Shown: positions 22,280 to 33,568, counted from the first letter of the stretch. The stretch: 64,000 nucleotides of DNA from Eleusine coracana subsp. coracana (GCA_032690845.1 CM064424.1:39011511-39075510); one strand, 5' to 3'. Made by a program: numbers and translations. The notes: generated by a model from the letters alone, not told the origin.

Positions 22280-22992
22280 TTGAGAAACTTGTTACTAGGA
22301 TTTCTTGAGAAACTTGTTACTAGGATGAGCTAGAATAATCCTTTATGGATCCTTGATCGAATAAATAGCTCTAGCTCCTTCGATTTGAAGGATTTCTCAA
22401 GTTTCCTCTTTTTGGTGTTCTTGGCACAAGATCTGAAATTCGTGATGATTTCTTGAGCCAATTGAGTTGATCTCCTAGGATTAGGGTCATGATATGATGA
22501 GGATTCACTGGTCCAAAAATCGCATCATTTGGAGTTCGTTTGATTGAGTTTTTGAGAAGATTTGAGAAGATCCCGAGAATTTTTCTGTTCTGTCGGGGGT
22601 CGACCGGCACTGCCAATTGGACTAGTCTATGGATTCCAGTGAGACTGCATCCTGCATCGGCACTACCGATAGGTGGGCTGGCACTGCCGATGACATGCAC
22701 CAACACTACCGTTAGGCGTGACCGGCAATGCCGATGGCAGGGATCGGCACTGCTGATGGGTGTTCAGTTCTGAACTATTGAGCATTGCTTCTTCCCTTTT
22801 GTTTCCACTGTGTTCCTTTGCTGTGGTTGATCACTCCTAGGGCTAGTACACAACAAGTTGGTGTGTGTAGTCTTGGTGATCAGTTCGGAGGTTGCTTCGG
22901 GTTGATTTTGGGATATAGGCCAAGTTCTCTTCGAGAATTTTGATTGGCTCCCATTCACCCCCCCCCCCTCTGGTTGCCTTCTCGGTCCTTCA
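22280..22992 (+). repeat. 3' LTR of Copia-A, tail fragment
   Basis: Equivalent to about 12626-13319 of the 5' LTR, opening with a 24-bp tandem duplication ('gagaaacttgttactagg' twice). About 600 bp of central LTR, including the TATA box, are missing. It ends TCCTTCA before the GCTTC target duplication. Confidence 0.85.
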
Positions 22993-22997
22993 GCTTC
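22993..22997. repeat. Copia-A target-site duplication, right
   Basis: GCTTC, matching 11537-11541. Confidence 0.9.
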
Positions 22998-23068
22998 TAA
23001 CAGGAATCAAACCCAAGACCTAGGAGGTGCTACTAAGGCACCTTACCACTACGGTAAAGACCCATTCA
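22998..23068 (-). mobile_element. SINE, 5' (tRNA-derived) head
   Basis: Read on the minus strand the head has an A-box-like TACCGTAGTGG (23056-23046) and, 33 bp further, a B-box-like GGTTTGATTCC (23013-23003), each one base off the pol III consensus. The rest of the element is at 11270-11541. The target duplication follows at 23069-23083. Confidence 0.65.
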
Positions 23069-23083
23069 CTCATGGAGAAGAGA
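23069..23083. repeat. Target-site duplication of the SINE, right copy
   Basis: ctcatggagaagaga, 14 of 15 identical to 11255-11269. Confidence 0.75.
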
Positions 23084-23151
23084 TATCATCACAAGCAGTC
23101 GCTTTATTCAATAACCATACGGACTGATCAAACGTTCATGGCACATCCAAC

Positions 23152-23217
23152 ATGAAGCTTCTCATCGCCCTGACCTGTCTCCTTGCGTTCACCGCAAGCA
23201 GCGCCTTATTAATTGAA
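23152..23217 (+). CDS. Putative host gene, exon 1: signal-peptide-like start
   Basis: ATG at 23152 opens 22 codons, 'MKLLIALTCLLAFTASS' followed by ALLIE, with a Lys and then a hydrophobic core and small residues as in a secretory signal peptide. It is followed at once by GTAAGT, a consensus 5' splice site. Upstream lie about 70 bp of leader and then, across the SINE and Copia-A, the TATA box at 11242. This suggests a small secreted protein gene. The open frame continues past the splice site for 166 more codons, but that part is Pro/Ser-rich and looks like intron. I do not recognise the family, and expression is uncertain given the 11.8-kb disruption of its leader. Confidence 0.42.
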
Positions 23218-23554
23218 GTAAGTCCCCCTGCCCCTTCTAATTCAAGAAAGTTTTGGTGTTGGTTTTCCTATGGCTTCCATCAGCCTTTTCGTCTCCATAT
23301 CTTCTTCGGCTGGTCGCCTGCCCCTGTTTCGTGTTGTTCCTATCTGCCCACTCCAATCTTATGGGCATCCGAATCAAAATTTGTATGGGCATCCAAATCA
23401 AAATTACCTCCAAAGGCTGGTGCCGCGCCCATTGCTAATCTATGTCGTCGTCCTCGTGTTGCCTCCACGACCCCGTCCTTCACTTCCACCTCCGCCCTCG
23501 GCGCCCTTACATGCTCGATGAGATCTAGAACGCGAGTTATTCCCCGATTTGCCC

Positions 23555-24405
23555 CGTATCCCCGACCTCCTCCACTGGTTCTAGCTTTGCGCTCCCATGA
23601 TACATTGCTCCTCCGCGACGTGTCGGCCATCTGCTCGCGGGCACCACGCCCCGTCCTTCCTTGCCACGCCCTGTCCTTCATTGCCATGATGGTTAGGTCG
23701 TCTTGCATTCATGTTTGAGCTCAACTGTGGTAGGGAGGATGGCGTGGCTAAGGGCTTCAAGGATGAAACGATGCTGAGTTGGAGCCATAGGCAACAGCGG
23801 CCTAGGTCATCCCCCGCCCTACTGTGAGATACTTAGGTAACCTTATAATAAATTCAAGTCGGAATTAGTAGTCAATCCATTGTACGTAGTTACGTCGTAA
23901 AAAATGTATTTTGTACAATCAATTTTAGTTGTCTTCTCTCGTTATGTTGTAGTTGTGCTTGTGCAGATGAACTCCTGGGAGGGGTGGAAAGAAATAGAAG
24001 ACTGATGAACACCGACATATATATGTTGGAACAGACCGAGGACTCATCCATCTCTATAACTAACAAAAAAACTTTGTGCCATCAAATATCAACGGATGAT
24101 ATAGAGGTAAGGGGACAATGGTCGGGTGCTAATACTACTACAAAGCCTATCTTTCATGCTGCAGCAGGTGGCACTCATCATGATATTAAAATTCAACTGA
24201 AGTTCCAATAGAAGCCGATGTGGAACAAGAACTGTGTAAGTCGTGTTTATGTGCATTCATAGTATATTGATACTTTAAGTAACATAGAGGGAAAATGATA
24301 TTTGAAAAATTAGCACAATACCAGCATTTGAACCCTGGAGCATTGGGTAATTACTTGGCCGTCTTTGTAGAGTTATAGGGTCTCTTGCTGTCCATATTCA
24401 TACAT
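23555..24405. repeat. Imperfect tandem duplication, unit 1
   Basis: Aligns by eye with 24550-25405, from 'tcccatgatacattgctcct' (both) to 'catattcatacatgat'. It contains exon 2 copy 1. About 145 bp of unduplicated sequence separate the units. Confidence 0.8.
23967..24106 (+). pseudogene. Putative host gene, exon 2 candidate, copy 1
   Basis: A pyrimidine/T-rich stretch ending 'ttgtgcttgtgcag' at 23966 is a good 3' splice site, and 'gatatagag/gtaagg' at 24106/24107 a good 5' splice site, giving a 140-nt exon. Joined in phase 0 to exon 1 it meets a stop after 12 codons, because one base is missing near 23976 relative to copy 2. One extra A near 24070 restores the length. In another frame it reads 'DELLGGVERNRRLMNTD' and stays open to 24209. 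The product is not recognised. Confidence 0.3.
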
Positions 24406-24549
24406 GATCTCCAGCAGTCCCACACGTGACGGAGCTTGGAGCTATATGAGGTCTTTTTCTTGCCTAATGGAGTTGCATGGCGTCCTAATGGAGATACCAG
24501 ATGATTATTAGTGGTAGCATTACTTGATCTCTTGAATGTTCCCTGATTT

Positions 24550-25405
24550 CCTCCATCTCCCTGACCACCTTGACTAGTTCTAGTTGTGTGCTCCCATGAT
24601 ACATTGCTCCTCCGCGACATGCTGGCCATCTGCTCGCCTGCACCACGCCCCGTCCTTCCTTGCCGCGCCCTGTCCTTCATTGCCACGATGGTTAGGTTGT
24701 CTTGAATTCATGTTTTAGCTCAACTGTGACAGGGAGGATGCCGTGGCTAAGGGGCTTCAAAGATGAAACGATACTGAGTCAGAGCCATCGGTAACAGCAT
24801 CCTAGGTCATCCCTGGTCCTACTGTGAGATACTTAGGTAACCTTCTAATAAATTCAAGTTGGAAATGGTAGTCAATGCATTGTACATAGTTACATCGTAA
24901 TAAATGTATTTTGTACAATCAATTTTAGTTGTCTTCTCTCGTTACGTTGTAGTTGTGCTTGTGCAGATGAACTCACTGGGAGGGGTAGTAAGAAATACAA
25001 GACTGATGAACACCAACATAAATATGTTGGAACAGACCGACGACTCATCCATCTCTATAGCTAACAAAAAACTGTGTGCCATCAAATATCGACGGATGAT
25101 ATAGAGGTAAGGGGACAATGGTCAGGTGCTAATACTACTGCAAAGCCTATCTTTCATGCTGCAGCAGGTAGCACTCATCATGATTGTAATTCAACTGAAG
25201 TTCCAATAGAAGCTAATGTGGAACAAGAACTACATAAGTCATGTTTATGTGCGTTCATAGTATATTGATAATTTAAATAACATAGAGGCAAAATGATATT
25301 TGAAAAATTAGCACAATATCAGGATTTGAACCCTAGAGTTTTGGGAAATTGCTTGGCCGTCTTTGTAGAGTTATAGGGTCTCTTGCTGTCCATATTCATA
25401 CATGA
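24550..25405. repeat. Imperfect tandem duplication, unit 2
   Basis: Second unit, offset about 1000 bp, cut at 25405 by the start of Copia-C. It contains exon 2 copy 2. Confidence 0.8.
24967..25106 (+). pseudogene. Putative host gene, exon 2 candidate, copy 2
   Basis: Same splice-site pair and same 140-nt length, exactly 1000 bp downstream of copy 1. In phase 0 with exon 1 it reads 'MNSLGGVVRNTRLMNTN' for 45 codons to a TAG just before the 5' splice site. Whether either copy is used is unknown. The two copies differ by many substitutions, so the duplication is not recent. Confidence 0.3.
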
Positions 25406-26010
25406 TGCAAGGACCGAAGGTGTACCGAGAGGGGGGGGGGGTGAATCGGTAAGCCGCTCATGAATCCAAATACTTCAATTTTGCTACTTAAGTCTAACAA
25501 GATAAGCAACCTAAACAAGTCTAGTAGGCCAAGACCCTACACATGCTAGTGTTCATGATAAGATAAAGTGCGGAAGCCAATCACACTAGCCTATGCAAGC
25601 CACAAGTCACCCTACTCACTAGAGCACATAAATGCGGAATAGTAAAGAGAGGGTCAAGGGATGCTCATGATTTTTTCCCGAGGTCTTGGAAGGATGGCGC
25701 CTTCCCCTAATCCTCGTTGGACCACTCCCGCCGGAGTCCCAGTCCCTCCCACCACCAAGTGGAGTTCTTACCCACGAGCCCGCAATCACTCCTAGAGTGA
25801 AGACACGGTGTGTGTTACCGCTGCACAAAGCACAAGCTTGCCTCCCTCGAGAACTTGCCGGACTCCCCGAGTCAATACGGGCGCTCACTAGTGATGCCCC
25901 TTTCAATGGCGGGCTCAAACCGTGTACAAATGTGTGACGGCCTTCACAACCGATCACGATAGGCTCGATCACCGACACCTAACCAGTCTAGGTCTCACCA
26001 TAGACCAAGA
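25406..26010 (-). repeat. Copia-C 3' LTR, terminal part
   Basis: On the plus strand begins TGCAAGGACCGAAGG with a G-run after 'ccgagag'. Its minus-strand end resembles the C-run/GGTCCTT(G)CA terminus of Copia-A. It is interrupted at 26010 by Gypsy-1. Confidence 0.75.
26006..26010. repeat. Gypsy-1 target-site duplication, left
   Basis: CAAGA, matching 39042-39046. Confidence 0.9.
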
Positions 26011-28952
26011 TGTGACATCCCCTCCGGGATAACCAGGATCACGTACAGGAGGACACTAGATGAAGCGAGTTACAACAGCACATACATTCACACAAGCCCA
26101 AAATATATTACATCATGGTATAATACAACCAGGTTTTTGGAAAACGAACCAGAGTTTTGCAGCGGAAAACATTTATTACAACAAAGTGTTTGAAAATATA
26201 AACACGAATAGTTTGGCAACGAGGAGCTATATTCTACTATCTAAACTATGCTCCTAGAACACATTCATCTTATATTATTTTGGTGACGGGATGCGTTCCC
26301 ACTGGAAGGATCCTCCTTCCGGAAGTTGCCCTTCTCCTGGCATATTCTCGGACTAGCCATAGGAAGATGGCTCACCACCTAAAACCAACATGGACAAAGC
26401 CCTAAGTATCTAATATACTCTGCAAGACTGACCCATCAATGTGGCTCGCTAAGGACGACACCTAGAATGTATAGACCTTTGGCTGGTGGGTTGACTCAGA
26501 CTTGCGAAAAATAGCACTTATAGTGAACATCTACTTTCATCTTTTAGCTCAAGATTAAGTTCATTAGCAATAAGGTTTGCATCTTGTACTATTGCAATCA
26601 AGTTCTTGCAAGCAAAGAAATTATTTAACTAAAATAACTATCCTTCTCTCATTACTCTCAATTATCTACGCTCGCGCCAAGTGAACAAGCGGTACTCATT
26701 GCTGCGAGGGACAGCGACTCGAATCAATTTCAACCAACTGGGTAAAACCTGACTACACATCACATACGCACCACATTGGTCGTATATGACAACCTTTCCC
26801 TCTAACCCCAACCAGAGGTCGATCCGTTTCTAACATCCCCGGAAATATGGAGACCCCACGTGATACCCGTCCCAGACGTTATCCATGAGCGACCACCATT
26901 TCCTTCCTGTGAGATTTCAATCTCATTAACAGACGGCAAAAGAAAGTTGGCTACATCCTACCACTGAGGAAGTTAGGGTACATTAGCTTATTGGGTCCCA
27001 TATACCAACATGTAGATCGGTACTGTTCAATACTTGTTCACGGAGCCACCAACGGCTTGGTCCTAAATCCGACACGGACAGGGCTACCACCTTGCAAGAC
27101 CCAGCCTTTTCCCTTTCCTCTACGGGGCCCGTCCGGTCTCATCATCATCATCATATTTCATTTGAATGCTCAAAGATCTCACTCAACTTAAAGCCTCCAT
27201 GCTTTAAGATCATACTATATAGTGCTACCGATATTCCTATGACATAAGCATAGCGCCTATCGTGCTACCAGTACCTGTATAGTATAAAAACATCATAGGA
27301 TATGGTATTGATGTAGGTGGGTGTCAATCAATTCCTAGAACCTAGTGCACAATCATGACTCGACTGACTGTGATAAAAGAAACAATTTAAAAACATAGGT
27401 GGGATGCACCGGGGCTTGCCTTGTGGTTTGTCCGAATACGACGGTGTAGGCATGGAGTCAGGCTCAACAATCACCACCTCGGGTCCACTCTCGACAGACT
27501 GCTCGACGATCTCCGGTCCTATGCAATTCAACGTTACGTCGCAAGTTAGTGCTAGCGATGCATGAATGCAAAATGCGATGCTTGAAATGGCAGCGCGAAT
27601 AATTAGTAGACAAGAACCTAGTTACTCTTGTTTGAAGTATTTCCTTCAAATTAAATGTGATTACATCTACTAATGACAAGGGAGTGGCATGCTCAATTAT
27701 AGTTAATTACCCTTAATTACCCCATTAATTATTTAATATTGACCTATTAGGGTAAGACATTAATTCAGGAAGCACTAAATTATTTAACAACTAAAAAGGG
27801 TATTTCTAATTTTTAATTAAATGCCTAAAAATCATACAAAATAAATATTTATTTTTATTTCATAAACTGGTAGAGAATTATTTGGAACACAACAAAATTG
27901 GTCCCATGATTTTAGGAGGTCTAAAACTCTAGTTATAATTTATCTAAGTTTCTAGAATTAATATAAAAGATTAGGCCTGGAAAACATCATGGGCCACTGT
28001 AGCTTGGCCTCATGGGCCATTCAGCAGCCCAGCCGCTACTGGGCTCAGCCCAGCTGCACAGTTGCCAAGTCTGGCCCAACTGCACGGGCGTGGCCCAGCA
28101 GCCGAGCTCCAGGGAGCTCGGGCAGCCTCACGGGCGAGCGCACGGCGGCGCTGCCGCTGTGGCCGGCGCTGCTCCCGAGCGCGGCTCGACCAGCCGAGGG
28201 CATGGCGGGGGCGGCGCCAAAGGGGAAATCCGAAGGTGAGGTCAGCAGCGGTGGGTGCTCACCGGAACAGTGGCGAAAGCAGACGGTGGCAGACGGCGGC
28301 TTCGGCACAGCGACAGCGGCCGGGAAAATTCGGAGCAAGGCTCCCTTTCAAATGGAAACAAAACCGGCACCTAACCAAATGATGCGGAAACAAGTGAGCA
28401 AGCTTCGTTTGTGAGGAATTTGAGTATGATTTGATGTAGCTCAAGAATTTTGGAGATGAACAGAAAGGTCATTGGTGCTCACCGGGAGGAAAACGGCTGA
28501 AATCCGCGAGCTACGGTAGGAGCCGGTGCTGGGCGGCCATGGAGGAAGGTTGGGAGGAAGTTTGCACGACGATTTGCGGCGCTGGCCTGGTCTGGAGACG
28601 ACGGCGCCGGTGGGAGCTCAAGCTCTGAGCTCGCTTCGGTGGTGGCAGAGGAGAAAACAGAGAAAGAGAGAGAGTTGAGCGATAGAGTGGGAGAGAGGGA
28701 AGGCCAGGAGAAATTTTCTCCTGGACGCGAGCGGTAGGCAACGCCAGCGTAGCGGGCGAGCGGCTGCATGGCGCCTCCTGCATGCGCGCGTGCGCCAGCA
28801 CTGCTCCGGCCCGGGCGGCGGCGGTGTAGAGAATTGGCACCTGGTAGGTGGGGCCAGCGGGTCCCACGATACAGTAAAGGTAAGATTTTTTTTTCCAAAT
28901 TTCGTTTTTTTCCTTTTTTTTTCCTTATGCTAAAAAGAACAGGGCTGTCACA
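26011..28952 (-). repeat. 3' LTR of Gypsy-1
   Basis: 2942 bp, adjoining the polypurine tract at 28953. It matches the 5' LTR apart from about 100 bp (near 26510-26610) missing there and the solo-LTR insert. The GC-rich part at 28000-28900 gives open frames by composition only. A C/G-rich motif shared with other LTRs lies at 27406-27422. Confidence 0.92.
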
Positions 28953-28966
28953 GTCCTCCCCCCTTA
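28953..28966 (-). promoter_or_regulatory. Polypurine tract of Gypsy-1
   Basis: Minus strand 'aaggggggaggac' directly precedes the 3' LTR start TGTGACAG. Confidence 0.88.
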
Positions 28967-28970
28967 CAGG

Positions 28971-28987
28971 AATCTCGTCCCGAGATT
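28971..28987. promoter_or_regulatory. Short perfect inverted repeat before the polypurine tract (Gypsy-1)
   Basis: AATCTCG-TCC-CGAGATT (plus strand): a 7-bp stem with a 3-nt loop. Gypsy-2 has the same structure at 59709-59725. Confidence 0.7.
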
Positions 28988-29017
28988 TAGAAACGCATGA
29001 TACTAAGAACTCACGGT

Positions 29018-32000
29018 CTAGAGAAATGCTGGATAATGTGTATGTAAGAATTCTTCTTGTTCCCAAGTAGCTTCCCTTTCAGAATGATTACTCCACTGGA
29101 CCTTGCAAAATTTGATAGTTTGATGCCGTGTCACTTGATCTTTTGTATCAATAATTTTGATTGGATGCTTGTCGTAAGTTAAGTCGGGTTGCAATTGTTC
29201 TACTTCTTTAATAACGACGTCCGCTGGTGCCTTCAGACACTTCTTCAGTTGAGATACATGCAAAACATTGTGAACTCCAGAGAGACGTGTTGGCAACTCC
29301 AATCGATAGGCTATGGGTCCATATTGTGCCTAAATAACAAAAGGTCCAATATATCACGGTGCCAATTTCCCTTTGAGTCCAAAACGTTGAACGCCCTTCG
29401 TGGGGGATACTCGTAAATATACCTGATCCCCAACATTGAATATCAACTTTCGTCGCCTTTTATTTGTATAGCTGAGTTGTCGTGACTTGGCCCACTTCAG
29501 ATTTTGTTGAATTAGACGCACTCGTTCTTCAGCATCTTTTACCATATCTGGGCCAAAGCTTACCCTTTCACCACTTTCAGACCAATTTAGTGGTGTATGA
29601 CAACTATGTCCATATAAAGCTTGGAATGGCGACATACCCATGCTTTCTTGATAGCTTTTGTTGTAGGAGAATTCTGCCAAGGGTAAACATCTTTCCCAAT
29701 CCTTGCTATATGTCAACACACATGCACGAAGCATATCTTCCAGATATTGATTGATTCGCTCTGTTTGCCCATCCGTTTGAGGGTGGTATGCTGAGCTTCG
29801 AATCAATTGTGTTCCAAGGGATTGATGTATGTGCTCCCAAAATCTGGAAATAAATTGAGCTCCTCTATCCGAGATAATGGTTTTTGGTATCCCATGCAAG
29901 CAGAGAATATGATATATGTAGAGCTCAGCATACTTCTCCACAGTATACTAAGTATGCACGGGTATGAAGCGAGCGGACTTGGTTAACCTGTCAACAATAA
30001 CCCAGATAGAGTTGTGCTTCCGTGGGCTTAAGGGTAAGCCAACAATGAAATCCATACTAATGTCCTCCCATTTCCAAGCAGGTATACTTAAGGGTTGAAG
30101 TAGTCCTGCTTGCTTTAAGTGATCTGCCTTTACTTGTCGACAAGTATCACATTCAGTGACATACCTTGCTATCTCTCTCTTCATTATTGTCCACCAAAAC
30201 CTTTGTTTTAAATCCTGATACATCTTGTTAGTTCCAAGATGAATGGAATACTTAGAAGTATGAGCTTCGTCCAAAATTTTCTTACGAAGGTTGAAGTCTT
30301 TAGGAACTACTAGTCTATTCTTGAACCAAATAACACCTTCGTTGTCTTCCCGAAAACATTTTACCTCTCCAATCTTTAATCGCCTTTTTATATGTTGTAT
30401 ACCCACATCTTTCTTATGAGCCATCACTATATCCTCGCAAATAGTGGGAATAAGTGCCAAAATTGGTTAGTACCCCATATGGAAGAACACGAAGATTGGG
30501 TTCACTTACTTCTTTCCTTGACTCCTTGGTTAGTAGCAGAGCGGTGAGATTATTGCAATGCACTTTTCGACTTAAAGCATCGGCCACAACATTTGCCTTG
30601 CCTGGATGGTAATGGATCTCAATCTCATAATACTTGATTAGTTCTAACCACCTTCTTTGACACATATTCAGATCTGCTTGGGTAAATATGTACTTGAGAC
30701 TCTTATGGTCCGTGTAGAGGTGTACCAAATTCCCCAAGAGATAGTGTCGCCAAATTTTCAGGGCTAGAACTACTGATGCCAATTCCAAATCATGTGTTGG
30801 GTAGTGTTCCTCATGTTTCCTAAGTTGTCGTGATGCATATGCAATTACTCGACCTTCTTGCATAAGGACACAATCAAGTCCTATACCAGAAGCATCACAA
30901 TAGACATCAAACGGCTTCGTCAAATCCGGTTGGGCTAATACTGGAGTAGTTGTCAGTAATTTCTTTAGAGTTTGGAAAGCTTCATCACATTCACTACTCC
31001 ATTCATACTACTTGTCCTTTTCAAGTAGTTTTGTCATTGGTTTAGCTATCTTTGAGAAATTAGGAATAAACCTTCTATAGTAGCCTACCAAACCTAGAAA
31101 GCTGCGGATTTGAGTGACTGACCTGGGTGGCTCCCAATCCAATACCTTCTAAACATTATTGGGATCGACCGCTACACCTTCTGCAGAAATCACATGATCT
31201 AAAAATGGTACTTTCTTCAACCAAAATTCACATTTACTAAACTTAGCATACAATTGGTGATCTCTTAGGCGTTGTAGAACAATCCGCAAATGTTCAACAT
31301 GCTCCTCTTCTAACTTGGAGTAGATCAGAATATCATCTATAAAGACCACTAAGAACTTGTCCAATTTCGGCATGAATACCGAGTTCATGAGGTACATGAA
31401 ATGTGTCGGTGCATTGGTCAAACCAAAAGACATCACTAGGTATTCATAAAGTCCATACCTGGTACAGAAAGTTGTCTTAGGTATGTCTTCAGCTCTAATT
31501 CGGATCTGGTGGTATCCCGATCGAAGGTCTATTTTAGAGAACACCTTGGCTCCCATCAATTGATCGAATAATATGTCAATCCAAGGAAGTGTGTATTTGT
31601 TCTTGATAGTAACGGCATTTAAAGGTCAATAATCCACACATAATCTCAATGTTTGATCCTTTTTCTTGACAAATAGGGTTGGACAACCCTAAGGTGACAA
31701 ACTTGGGCGTATGTATCCTTTGTCCAACAATTCCTGTAACTGCACCTTCAGCTCAGCAAGTTCATTAGGAGGCATCCGATAAGATCTTCAAGATATCGGT
31801 GTTGTTCAAGGTTGAAGCTCTATCTTAAATTCTATTTCCCACTCAGGAGGTAAACCTGGTAAATCATTTGGAAACACATCTGGGTATTTGCAGACTATTG
31901 GTATCTCTTCTAGACTTTTGGCAAGAGGGTTTGTGGGATAGTTAAAGTCAAAGAATCTTGACCATGGACAAGTGAGTCCAAAAATACGGTGCGGGTAGCT

Positions 32001-33451
32001 ATATCAAGGACTGCCTTATGGAAACCCATCCATTGCATACCAAGAATTACATCTAACCCTTGCCCTTCCAAAATGATCAAGGATGTAGAATAAGCTTTAC
32101 TACCCAGTTTTAGTGGTAGGTTTGCAGCTTCTTGATTTACATGTATTCTACCCCCAGGTGTTGAAATGAGATGTGGGCATATCAATTTGGATGGTAGGAT
32201 ATAATGTTGTTGAACATATGCTTTGCTGATGAAATTATGGGTAGCTCCAGAATCAAATAATACCACAGTAGGATGATCAGCAATAGAAAACATACCCACA
32301 AGAACTTGTCCTCCTTCTGGTATTTCCCCGGCCGTAGTAAAATTAGCATGCCCGGTTTTCACTTGTGTATTCTTGGGCTGATTTTTCTGCTGATTGGGTC
32401 CTGATCTTTGAGGACGTGGTGTATTAGATGTCTTCGGTGGGTAGGGACAACATCGAGCAAAGTGTCCAGAACGACCACAATTGTAACATGGTAGAGCATT
32501 TGGTTGTGATACTGAATAAGTTTGTCGAGGTTGCTGCACATTTTGTTGCTGTTGTGGTGGGCGAGATTGATAGCGCTGGGATGACTGCTGAGGTGCCTGG
32601 TAATTAGTTGGGTGGGAAGGTATGGTGCGATAGTGCTGACTTGTTGGCGATGTGTACGTCAACCTGTATTTGGATGGTCTTCCACTTCCCTGGCCCATGA
32701 ACCTCTTCTCTTTTTCCTTTGCAGCCTTGTGGATGCGAAGAGAATCTTCTAAGATAATAGCATCACTGACGAATTCATTGAAGCTAGCAGTCTTGTTTAG
32801 AACAATACGAGACTACAGCTTTGTAGATAGCCCTCCTTTGAAGCGAACTTTCTTCTTGTCATCTGTATCCACATATTCTTGGGCGTATTGGGTAAGACGA
32901 TTGAATACCTTTGAGTAAGCATGCATGGTCATATCTCCTTGCTTTAATGCTAGAAATTCATTTCGCTTCTGGTCCACAAGACCTTCTGGAATATGATACT
33001 CGCGAAAAGCCTTAGTAAACTCTGTCCAGGTGTACTGATGGTTAGGTGGACACATTGCCCTGTAATTTGCCCACCAAGCCCCTGCAACCCCTTGCAATTG
33101 TTGGGCGACAAACAAGGTCTTCTGGGTATCCATGCAAGGTATTAACTCCAGTTTTGACTCAATGGTGCGTAACCAATGGTCCGCTTCTAGAGGTTCTCCG
33201 GCATCCGAGAAAATAGGCGGACGGGTAGCCAGAAAATCCAAATAAGTTGCTTGATTATCTGGAGCATGATGACTCTGACGGTTCTCTTGTGGAGTGGTAT
33301 TCCGAATTATTTGGCGGAGTAAGTCCTCCTGTGCCGCTCCAGAGTTTAGTATAGTGGCAAGAGCTTATGCCAACGTGGGTGAAGGTGGTGGTACTTCCGT
33401 TCCCCCATTTTTCGAATTCTCCGCACCACTTCCATTTCCTGTTTTAGCCAT
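29018..33451 (-). pseudogene. Gypsy-1 gag-pol polyprotein with chromodomain, broken
   Basis: Starts at the minus-strand ATG 33451. Gag core about 33240-32815 (WWANYRAMCPP...EFTKAFREYHIP); zinc knuckle CYNCGRSGHFARCC near 32487-32446; protease with DSGATHNFIS near 32257; RT about 31800-31100 with catalytic FIDD near 31346-31335; RNase H about 30920-30560 (DVYCDASG, HHPGKANVVADALSR-like end); integrase HHCC about 30290-30130 and DDE core to about 29600; chromodomain 29200-29018 ending 'REATWEQEEFLHTHYP'. In-frame stops occur at 33367 and 32815, several lie between 31908 and 31559, and others near 31149, 29950 and 29350; frameshifts lie near 31920 and 30468. Chromodomains of this class are thought to steer integration to heterochromatin. 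Confidence 0.9.
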
Positions 33452-33568
33452 TCTATCCAAGAAAAAATCTTTTCATTAAGAACTCATGACTTACGAGTGA
33501 AACAAGAATAATTGACAATAACATTTTCATGGCACAACTTGCATAAAACAACTGTATATTATAGCAAC

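Larger units (their letters stand above)
11542..22992 (+). mobile_element. Copia-A, full-span SIRE/Maximus-type Copia element with rearranged 3' LTR
   Basis: An 11.45-kb insertion runs from TGAGAAACC to TCCTTCA and is flanked by GCTTC on both sides. The order is 5' LTR, primer site, gag, coiled-coil region, protease, integrase, RT, RNase H, a 1.35-kb non-coding spacer, polypurine tract and 3' LTR. RT and RNase H wording ('LWYSGSSSLNLIGYSDADF', 'DRKSTSGTCHFLG') fits the SIRE/Maximus lineage. The coding part holds six in-frame stops and one frameshift, so it is not autonomous. The 3' LTR contains two pieces of the element's own 5' flank, which can only have arrived after insertion. Confidence 0.9.

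Noticed and set aside
23003..23056. tRNA gene
   Set aside because: A- and B-box-like motifs are present, but no tRNA cloverleaf could be drawn and the sequence is the head of a SINE with target duplications.
23152..23718. 188-codon open frame taken as one uninterrupted gene
   Set aside because: A consensus 5' splice site follows codon 22, and the rest is Pro/Ser/Arg-rich without a domain. Only the first exon is kept as a candidate.
28045..28414. Overlapping open frames of 97-141 codons on both strands
   Set aside because: They lie in the GC-rich part of the Gypsy-1 LTR, recur at 38099-38512 as LTR sequence and show no domain.
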